Positions 34,880 through 40,469 of a DNA stretch of 64,000 bases are shown here, one piece after another (the stretch's first letter is position 1; every line of letters starts with the position of its first letter). Source of the DNA: Rosettibacter sp037481715 (GTDB lineage: Bacteria > Bacteroidota > Ignavibacteria > Ignavibacteriales > Melioribacteraceae); NCBI GenBank assembly GCA_037481715.1, contig JBBFLD010000012.1, forward strand, positions 1 through 64,000. Reading direction: 5' to 3'. Under the pieces are notes generated by a model. That model was given only the letters and a program-made list of their open reading frames with translations. It did no database searches and had not been told where the DNA came from. Position numbers and translations under genes: made by a program.

Positions 34880-35142
34880 TACTCAATGCTCTCCACTCTT
34901 TGAACTATACTTGCATTAACTGGAGCATAACCACTTTTGAAAGCTTGTGAAGCATCTGTGCTTGTAACATAAACTACAACATCACCCGAAGCCGCAATAT
35001 TCTCAGGGTCTGCAGCAACAATAGGAGTTCCATCAATATTGCCATTGGAAGTTATTGGCTGTAATATAAACAATTGACAACCTTCAAGTTCTTTAACTTT
35101 TCTTGTTGCCCATGTTTTACCGATAACAATTCCTAATTTCAT
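34879..35142 (-). CDS. BMC-P shell vertex protein, divergent copy 3
   Basis: Protein of 87 residues of the EutN/CcmL family, starting 'MKLGIVIGKTWATRK' and containing 'PIVAADPENIAASGDVVVY'. The usual 'GEGD...GSSAR' stretch is replaced by 'ASGDVVVYVTSTDASQAF', so this is the most diverged of the four vertex proteins. It overlaps copy 2 by four bases (ATGA) and copy 4 by one base, giving a coupled block of three. Divergence may mean a distinct position or partner in the shell, though pentamer formation still seems likely from the fold-defining residues. Confidence 0.85.
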   Translation of the reverse strand: MKLGIVIGKTWATRKVKELEGCQLFILQPITSNGNIDGTPIVAADPENIAASGDVVVYVTSTDASQAFKSGYAPVNASIVQRVESIE

Positions 35143-35426
35143 AAAGTATTTGATAGATTATGTGTAATTTCAATGTTATCAATAATTGCTACAATAACTG
35201 CATCGACTGGAGTATCTTTTGTTTCATCAGTCATTCGAGCTGAAGAACCATATGTTAAAAGCACAAAATCTCCTTCCCCAGCCTGAACAGCATCAACAGC
35301 AACATGATAAGATTTTAAAAATTCACCTTTATGATTTACTTCCTTGCAGAGCAATAATTTCTTCCCCTGAAGCTTAGGGTCTTTTTGAGTTGAGACAATA
35401 TTTCCAATCACTTTAGCAAATATCAT
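35139..35426 (-). CDS. BMC-P shell vertex protein, copy 2
   Basis: Protein of 95 residues of the EutN/CcmL family: 'FAKVIGNIVSTQKDPKLQGK' at the start, then 'HVAVDAVQAGEGDFVLLTYG' and 'SSARMTDETKDTPVDAVIVA', the canonical pattern. It forms pentamers at shell vertices. The gene begins two bases after the stop of BMC-H copy 3 and its own stop overlaps the next start by four bases. Length and motifs are normal for the family. Confidence 0.92.
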   Translation of the reverse strand: MIFAKVIGNIVSTQKDPKLQGKKLLLCKEVNHKGEFLKSYHVAVDAVQAGEGDFVLLTYGSSARMTDETKDTPVDAVIVAIIDNIEITHNLSNTL

Positions 35427-35428
35427 TT

Positions 35429-35710
35429 TTATTTAATACGATTAAATGAAGCTTCTAATTCATCAACTGGTCTTGGAATTACAAGCTGTGAAATTACTTC
35501 GCCGACTCGTGAAGCAGAATCCACTGCTGCATCCATTGCAGCTTTAACAGCAGCAACATCACCTTCAATTACAAATGATACGTAACCACTGCCTACCTGT
35601 CTCCATTCAACAACTTCTACATTTGCTGCTTTTACAGCAGCATCAGCTCCATAAATTAAAGGTGCAAAACCTTTTGTTTCTAAAATTCCGATTGCATTTT
35701 TTACTGACAT
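35429..35710 (-). CDS. BMC-H shell hexamer protein, copy 3 (GSG pore)
   Basis: Protein of 93 residues, one complete BMC domain: 'AIGILETKGFAPLIYGADAA', 'KAANVEVVEWRQVGSGYV' and 'IEGDVAAVKAAMDAA'. It assembles as hexamers that tile the shell facets. The pore loop is Gly40-Ser41-Gly42, the same tripeptide as in PduA, which passes small polar metabolites such as propanediol. A GAGGT ribosome site precedes the ATG. It lies between the aldehyde dehydrogenase gene and the vertex protein block. Confidence 0.95.
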   Translation of the reverse strand: MSVKNAIGILETKGFAPLIYGADAAVKAANVEVVEWRQVGSGYVSFVIEGDVAAVKAAMDAAVDSASRVGEVISQLVIPRPVDELEASFNRIK

Positions 35711-35738
35711 TTTATGTACCTCATTTATAATTTACAAA

Positions 35739-37160
35739 TTAAACAAATCTATATGCTTTATGAGTCATAATGCGACGTTTACGAACAAAATGTAAAGGTG
35801 TACAAATTCCTTCTCCAGTTGGAGTAGCAATAGTATGCGAAAAATATCCTTCTCCTAATTCTCCGCCATTTCCTCTGAGTGTACCTCCATTTATAACATG
35901 AACATCGCAATCAAGTATTCTGGTAAATTTTGTAACTCTATCAATATCTTTTGAGAAGATGCTTGCAGTGTGTTTAAAGCCGTGTTCGGCTTTCAAAGCT
36001 GCCTGCAGTCCATCATCAAAATCATTAACTCGAACTACTGGAATACAGCAAGTCATTTGTTCAGCTACAACCCAGGGATGATTTTTATCTACCTCTCCAA
36101 AAAGCAGAGGAACATTTTCGGGAATATTTAATCCAATTGCATTAGCAAGATATTTTGCACTTTTTCCTGCAAAATCTCTTTTTATTATCCAGTGCTTTCC
36201 TGATAATTCTAAAGCTTTTTCTGCAAGTTTATTCATTTCTTCTGTTGATAATAGATAATTTCCAGCATTTTCCATTTCTTTCATAAAATTTTCAAAAACG
36301 CTATTGACAACAAAAATTTCTTTTTCTGCAATGCATAAAATATTATTGTCAAAACTTGCACTCATTGTAATTTCTTTGGCTGCAAGATTTAAATCTGCAG
36401 TTTCATCAACTAAAACCGGTGGATTTCCTGGACCTGCTGCTATAACTTTTTTAGGATAGCTTAAGGCTAATTCAACTACTTGAGGACCACCAGTAACAGA
36501 CAGAAGTTCAATTTTATCATGACCAAAAAGTACTTTTGCAGTTTCTAATGTTGGTTCAGCTACACAAGTGACCAAATTCTTTGGTGCCCCTGCTTCATAC
36601 ATATACTTATTTGCAAGCTGAATTACTTTTGCACTAACTCTTTTTGCAGACGGATGAGGATTAAATACAATTGTATTTCCACCTGCAAGCTGAATAATAA
36701 TATTATTAATAATTGTGGGTCCAGGATGAGTGCTTGGTGAAATATTTCCAATTACTCCAAAAGGTGCATATTCATCAATTGCCAAACCATTTTTGCCTGA
36801 CCATGCTTGAGGCTGTAAATATTCAACACCGGGACTGTAGTTTGCAGCATTTATGAATTTTGCAATTTTATGATCTACTCTGCCCATTCCTGTTTCTTTA
36901 ACTGTCATTTCTGCTAGTTCTTCTTTATTATCAAGCGCCATTTGACGCACTGCATCAATAAATTTCTTTCTGCATTGAATACTTCTTTCTTTAAACTGTA
37001 AAAATGCTTCATAGGCGGCATTAATTGCATCGTTCATATCATTAAAAACTCCCCATTCTCCTTCTTCTATTTTTAGAAAATTTTCAGAGAGGGCTTGGGA
37101 CAAAACTTTCTCGACAACTCTTTCCACCAATTCTTTTAATTGTAAATCCTTATTATCCAA
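35739..37160 (-). CDS. pduP: CoA-acylating aldehyde dehydrogenase of the BMC (PduP/EutE type)
   Basis: Protein of 473 residues, starting at a TTG (37160) with GGAGAT four bases upstream. A TTG four codons earlier is also in frame but lies in front of that site. The N-terminal helix at about 9-24 ('KELVERVVEKVLSQAL') is a likely encapsulation peptide. The dehydrogenase domain has 'NISPSTHPGPTIINN', the catalytic Cys276 in 'NNILCIAEKE', and 'GPGNPPVLVDETADL'. It would oxidise lactaldehyde (or another aldehyde) to acyl-CoA with NAD+ inside the shell. PduL then recycles the CoA. The gene starts 12 bp after BMC-H copy 2. Confidence 0.92.
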   Translation of the reverse strand: MDNKDLQLKELVERVVEKVLSQALSENFLKIEEGEWGVFNDMNDAINAAYEAFLQFKERSIQCRKKFIDAVRQMALDNKEELAEMTVKETGMGRVDHKIAKFINAANYSPGVEYLQPQAWSGKNGLAIDEYAPFGVIGNISPSTHPGPTIINNIIIQLAGGNTIVFNPHPSAKRVSAKVIQLANKYMYEAGAPKNLVTCVAEPTLETAKVLFGHDKIELLSVTGGPQVVELALSYPKKVIAAGPGNPPVLVDETADLNLAAKEITMSASFDNNILCIAEKEIFVVNSVFENFMKEMENAGNYLLSTEEMNKLAEKALELSGKHWIIKRDFAGKSAKYLANAIGLNIPENVPLLFGEVDKNHPWVVAEQMTCCIPVVRVNDFDDGLQAALKAEHGFKHTASIFSKDIDRVTKFTRILDCDVHVINGGTLRGNGGELGEGYFSHTIATPTGEGICTPLHFVRKRRIMTHKAYRFV

Positions 37161-37172
37161 AATTATCTCCAA

Positions 37173-37469
37173 TTATTTATTTGTTTCTTTTTTAATTGGT
37201 TCAATTGGGAATTTATTAATCAGTTTTTCTGAGGGTCTTGGTATAATAATTTCTGATAAAACAGTTCCAATGCTTGATGCAGCTTGAGTGCCTGCTTCAA
37301 CTGCAGCTTTTACAGCTGCAACATCACCACGAATAATGATGCTTACTCTACCTCCACCGACTTTTATCCATTTGCCAAGTTTTACATTTGCTGATTTAAC
37401 AGCAGCATCGGCGGCCTGAATTCCTGCAGTAAAGCCAAGTGTTTCAATTATTCCTAATGCTTCTATCAT
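37173..37469 (-). CDS. BMC-H shell hexamer protein, copy 2 (GGGR pore)
   Basis: Protein of 98 residues with a complete BMC domain: 'ALGIIETLGFTAGIQAADAA', 'KVGGGRVSIIIRGDVAAVKA' and 'IIIPRPSEKL'. The pore loop reads Gly38-Gly39-Gly40 and is followed by Arg41 where copies 1 and 3 have Tyr, so the pore rim may be more positive and favour anions. A short charged tail (about 80-98, 'KKETNK') extends past the domain. It is 10 bp downstream of BMC-H copy 1. Confidence 0.95.
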   Translation of the reverse strand: MIEALGIIETLGFTAGIQAADAAVKSANVKLGKWIKVGGGRVSIIIRGDVAAVKAAVEAGTQAASSIGTVLSEIIIPRPSEKLINKFPIEPIKKETNK

Positions 37470-37479
37470 ATTTAATTCC

Positions 37480-37761
37480 CTATTTAGTTAAATTTAGTAA
37501 TTCAAAAACTTCCTCGTGAGCTGATGGAATTATGTTTGTGCAGACAAGTTCACCAACTCTTGCTGCAGCTTCAGCTCCTGCTTCGACTGAAGCACGAACG
37601 GCTCCAACTTCACCTCTAACTAAAGCTGTTACATAAGCACCACCGATTTCAACACGCTTAACAAATTCTACATTTGCAGCTTTTATCATTGCATCAATTG
37701 CTTGAACTGCACCTGTATTACCTCGTGTTTCAACAAAACCTAATGCTGATCCTTTAGCCAT
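37480..37761 (-). CDS. BMC-H shell hexamer protein, copy 1 (GGA pore)
   Basis: Protein of 93 residues with a complete BMC domain: 'ALGFVETRGNTGAVQAIDAM', 'RVEIGGAYVTALVRGEVGA' and 'TNIIPSAHEEVFELL'. The pore loop is Gly40-Gly41-Ala42, different from the other two hexamers. A good ribosome site (AAGGAGAT) precedes the ATG. It is the first of the three hexamer genes, and the 'SAHEE' ending in place of the common 'RPH' pattern is typical of BMC-H of the planctomycete-like type as far as I recall. Confidence 0.95.
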   Translation of the reverse strand: MAKGSALGFVETRGNTGAVQAIDAMIKAANVEFVKRVEIGGAYVTALVRGEVGAVRASVEAGAEAAARVGELVCTNIIPSAHEEVFELLNLTK

Positions 37762-37777
37762 ATTTATCTCCTTTTTA

Positions 37778-38113
37778 TTATTGTTTGTAATTAATTTTCA
37801 AATTCCTTTTTTTAATTATTTCTCTTGCCCCATATGTAATTATTGTTCCTGCTGGAATTAAAATTTCAGAGATTGTTGAATCTATCATTATCAACATCCT
37901 TTCTGTTAATATGGGAGTTTTATATTCACTCATATCTACTTCATAAACTTTTTTGTTTGAGATTTTATCGTCTATATTTTTTTCATATAAAATATTTATT
38001 CCTCTCTTACTTAATTCATTCAATACTTCTGAAACAATAATTTCTACCAAATATTTGAGATTAATGTTCTGCACTTGTTCTATTAGTTTTCTTGTAAATA
38101 TAATTTCCTCCAT
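37778..38113 (-). CDS. 111-residue BMC-associated protein with encapsulation-like helix and 'TP..AR' motif
   Basis: I do not recognise a named family. Two parts can be seen. Residues 18-37 form an amphipathic helix ('LKYLVEIIVSEVLNELSK') very like the helices of the neighbouring cargo enzymes. Residues 66-107 ('TPILTERML' then 'IPAGTIITYGAREIIKKRNL') resemble the short 'T[EA]..L...LP.GA.LTP.A+[DE]' segment that I recall from BMC-linked proteins such as EutQ/EutT-type N-termini. The gene overlaps the preceding BMC-P by 53 bp, which is unusual; the true start could lie downstream at a non-ATG codon (for example TTG near 38050). It may be an adaptor that gathers cargo, or a remnant of a larger enzyme. 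Confidence 0.6.
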   Translation of the reverse strand: MEEIIFTRKLIEQVQNINLKYLVEIIVSEVLNELSKRGINILYEKNIDDKISNKKVYEVDMSEYKTPILTERMLIMIDSTISEILIPAGTIITYGAREIIKKRNLKINYKQ

Positions 38114-38372
38114 TCATAACAGAATCTACAATACCAACAATTGTATTATCTGTAGCAACATCTTTTGTTAATCTTGTTAATCTTGCTGAAGATGATGAAC
38201 AAAGTAAAACAACATCACCTTCGCCGGCATTTACTGTATCAATACAAGCAGCAGTCTCTTTTGTTTTTTCCATATTCTCATTAAGATAATTTACAATAAG
38301 AATTTTTAATCCTTCGAGTTTTCCTTCTTTTCTTGTTGATACTAATTTCCCTATAACCAAGCCAAGTTTCAT
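38061..38372 (-). CDS. BMC-P shell vertex protein, copy 1, with C-terminal extension
   Basis: Protein of 103 residues of the EutN/CcmL family: 'MKLGLVIGKLVSTRKEGKLE', 'AACIDTVNAGEGDVVLLCSS' and 'SSARLTRLTKDVATDNTIVG'. The canonical fold ends near residue 86, and about 17 further residues ('GGNYIYKKTNRTSAEH') form a basic tail absent from the other copies. The coding of this tail overlaps the start of the 111-residue protein gene, so it could be a by-product of that overlap. The gene starts two bases after the PduL stop. Confidence 0.92.
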   Translation of the reverse strand: MKLGLVIGKLVSTRKEGKLEGLKILIVNYLNENMEKTKETAACIDTVNAGEGDVVLLCSSSSARLTRLTKDVATDNTIVGIVDSVMNGGNYIYKKTNRTSAEH

Positions 38373-38374
38373 AA

Positions 38375-39079
38375 TTACATTTTACCTAAAAATTCTGCAA
38401 ACATTTCACCGCGAATAAAAGCTGCATTGGCATCATCAGTATCAAGATGAATTTGTAAGCGCCAGTTATCATTTATTCGAATCAAAACATTTTCGAAAAT
38501 TGTGCTTTTGATGCTCTGGATTCTAACTTTGCATAAATCACCGTCTTTCACACCTAAAATCTTTGCTTCTTTACTATTCATATGAATATGACGATTGGCA
38601 ATAATTGCACATTTTTCGAGATAAATTGAAGATTTTGGTCCTACAAGTGTTAATGGTGAAGCATTCTCAAGAGAACCAGAATTAACAATAGGCGGATTTA
38701 TTCCTAAAAAAATTGCATCAGTAAGTGAGACTTCAACCTGGTCATATTTTCTAAGTGGACCAAGTATTCTTACATTTTCAATGCATCTAAGCTTTGGTCC
38801 TACAATTGTAAGCGTATGTTTTGATGCAAATTCTCCTGGCTGGTACAATGACCTCATCGATTCAAATTTTGTTTCTTCTCCAAATAACTTGCGGAATGTA
38901 TTTTCTGTTAGATGGATATGCCGGTTTGAAACCCCCACAGGAATTTTAGGCAGTTCTCTGCTGAATAGAACCTTATATTTATTTTCTATTGATTTAGCAA
39001 TTTCATCAGCTAAAACAGCTACTAAATCATTTTCGTTTATGATTTCTTTGTAATCACATAATTGATTCTTTTCAGACAA
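38375..39079 (-). CDS. pduL: PduL-type phosphotransacylase with N-terminal encapsulation-like helix
   Basis: Protein of 234 residues, starting at TTG with GAGGT five bases upstream. Two PduL repeats carry the zinc motifs 'NRHIHL' (about 52-57) and 'NRHIHM' (about 161-166), with 'SLYQPGEFASKHTLTIVGP' after the first. The reaction is acyl-CoA plus phosphate to acyl phosphate plus CoA, which regenerates CoA inside the shell. Residues 16-34 ('ENDLVAVLADEIAKS') form an amphipathic helix like those on the aldolase and dehydrogenase, a probable encapsulation peptide. It is the first gene of the BMC operon, about 100 bases downstream of the candidate promoter. Confidence 0.93.
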   Translation of the reverse strand: MSEKNQLCDYKEIINENDLVAVLADEIAKSIENKYKVLFSRELPKIPVGVSNRHIHLTENTFRKLFGEETKFESMRSLYQPGEFASKHTLTIVGPKLRCIENVRILGPLRKYDQVEVSLTDAIFLGINPPIVNSGSLENASPLTLVGPKSSIYLEKCAIIANRHIHMNSKEAKILGVKDGDLCKVRIQSIKSTIFENVLIRINDNWRLQIHLDTDDANAAFIRGEMFAEFLGKM

Positions 39080-39158
39080 GATTTACCTCATCTCGCTAAT
39101 AATTAAAATTCATTAATTAATAGGAACAAGGTTAAAACTGATAATAAAAATATTCCGA

Positions 39159-39178
39159 AATCCTTATCGAAAACCTTT
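39159..39178. promoter_or_regulatory. Probable LacI-type operator at the BMC promoter
   Basis: AATCCTTATCGAAAACCTTT shares its right half and centre exactly with the palindrome at 29565-29584; the common word TTATCGAAAACCTTTAAG is 18 bases long. The left half is degenerate. It covers the predicted transcription start, so bound repressor would block initiation. A partial second copy (ATTTCGGAAT on the minus strand) lies directly downstream. Confidence 0.65.
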
Positions 39179-39181
39179 AAG

Positions 39182-39212
39182 CAAAGTTAAATTTTATTTT
39201 TAGTTTTGTCAA
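39182..39212 (-). promoter_or_regulatory. Promoter of the BMC operon
   Basis: On the minus strand TTGACA (39207-39212) and TAACTT (39184-39189) are separated by exactly 17 bp. The -10 region extended to TAACTTTG also fits the TAnnTTTG element of Bacteroidota promoters. The operator overlaps the expected start, and the leader to the PduL TTG is about 100 bases. No other gene could use it. Confidence 0.7.
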
Positions 39213-39358
39213 GAAGCTCAAAAAGATTTTAAAAAAAATTTCTCGGGATGATGTTTTTTAGGTGTGAATATGCAATACAAATTCTTTTTAATTACTCATT
39301 AAAAGATAACATTTAAAAATTTTGTCCACTAATGATTTTATTAATGAGCTTTTCACTA

Positions 39359-40453
39359 TCAATTAATCGCTATTTCATTTTCATAGTCAAAGAAATAAAA
39401 TTTATTCTTGTCAAAATAAATATGAACTTTTTCACCCTTCTTAAAAATTTCATCTGTGTATACTTTCCCAATAAATTGATTATCATCAACCTTAAAGTAG
39501 ATAAATATTTCGTTCCCCATTGGTTCAATTAAGTCAAGAACACTACTATATTCGTATTTGTTTTCATTGTCCTTCATGCTTATGTCTTCGGGTCGTATGC
39601 CTAAATAAATTTTTTTATTTAAATATTTTCCCAGTTTCAACTTTTGTTCATCCGTTAAGTTTATTATTAAAGAACCATTCATGCTTTTGAATTTCAAATC
39701 TTCTTCTTGAATAATAATTCCTTCTACAAAATTCATTGATGGACTTCCAATAAATCCTGCAACAAATTTATTAACAGGATTTTTATAAAGATTCATCGGT
39801 GTATCGATTTGTTGAATGATGCCATCTTTAAGAACCACAATTCTATCTCCCATTGTCATTGCTTCAATTTGGTCATGTGTTACATATATCATTGTTGAAT
39901 TCAACTGTTTATGGAGCTTTGTGATTTCTGCTCTCATTTGTACTCTCATTTTAGCATCAAGATTACTTAGTGGTTCATCAAACAAAAAGACCTTTGGATT
40001 ACGAACAATTGCCCTTCCTACTGCAACTCTTTGCTTTTGACCGCCTGAGAGTTGTTTTGGTTTTCTATCTAATAAATTTTCGATATTCAAAATCTTGGCT
40101 ACTTTAATTACTCTTGCTTGAATTTCTTCTTTCGAATACTTTCTAAGTTTTAATCCAAACGCTAAATTTTCAAAAACTGTCATGTGAGGATACAATGCAT
40201 AATTTTGAAATACCATAGCAATATCACGATCAGCAGGAGAAATGTTGTTCATCAATTTATTATCAATATAAAGCTCACCTTCACTAATGTCTTCAAGTCC
40301 AGCAATCATTCTTAAAATAGTTGATTTGCCACAACCTGTTGGACCAACAAGTACAACAAATTCTTTATCATTTACAGTGAAACTAACATTGTTTACTGCT
40401 TTGTTACCTGAATCATAAATCTTAGAAACATTAATCAATTTTACTTCTGCCAT
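39359..40453 (-). CDS. Sugar ABC transporter ATPase (MalK/MsmK/UgpC type)
   Basis: Protein of 364 residues with Walker A 'GPTGCGKST', the ABC signature 'LSGGQKQR', Walker B 'VFLFDEPLSNLD' and the switch 'YVTHDQIEAM'. The C-terminal third is the TOBE/OB-fold regulatory domain of sugar-importer ATPases ('KIYLGIRPEDIS'). It should energise the two permeases encoded 12 kb upstream in the same operon; six to seven enzyme genes lie between. It is the last gene of region A, 16 bp after the LamG protein, with AGAGG before the ATG. Such ATPases are sometimes shared by several importers. Confidence 0.92.
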   Translation of the reverse strand: MAEVKLINVSKIYDSGNKAVNNVSFTVNDKEFVVLVGPTGCGKSTILRMIAGLEDISEGELYIDNKLMNNISPADRDIAMVFQNYALYPHMTVFENLAFGLKLRKYSKEEIQARVIKVAKILNIENLLDRKPKQLSGGQKQRVAVGRAIVRNPKVFLFDEPLSNLDAKMRVQMRAEITKLHKQLNSTMIYVTHDQIEAMTMGDRIVVLKDGIIQQIDTPMNLYKNPVNKFVAGFIGSPSMNFVEGIIIQEEDLKFKSMNGSLIINLTDEQKLKLGKYLNKKIYLGIRPEDISMKDNENKYEYSSVLDLIEPMGNEIFIYFKVDDNQFIGKVYTDEIFKKGEKVHIYFDKNKFYFFDYENEIAIN

Positions 40454-40469
40454 TATGTTCCTCTTTTAT

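Noticed and set aside
29750..39079. B12-dependent propanediol or ethanolamine BMC, or glycyl-radical BMC
   Set aside because: No diol dehydratase, ammonia lyase, reactivase, glycyl-radical enzyme or cobalamin genes or riboswitch are present; a class II aldolase is.
39295..39348. CTCATTAA ... TTAATGAG inverted repeat after the ABC ATPase gene as terminator
   Set aside because: The loop is 38 bases, the stem is AT-rich and no T run follows, so I do not list it.
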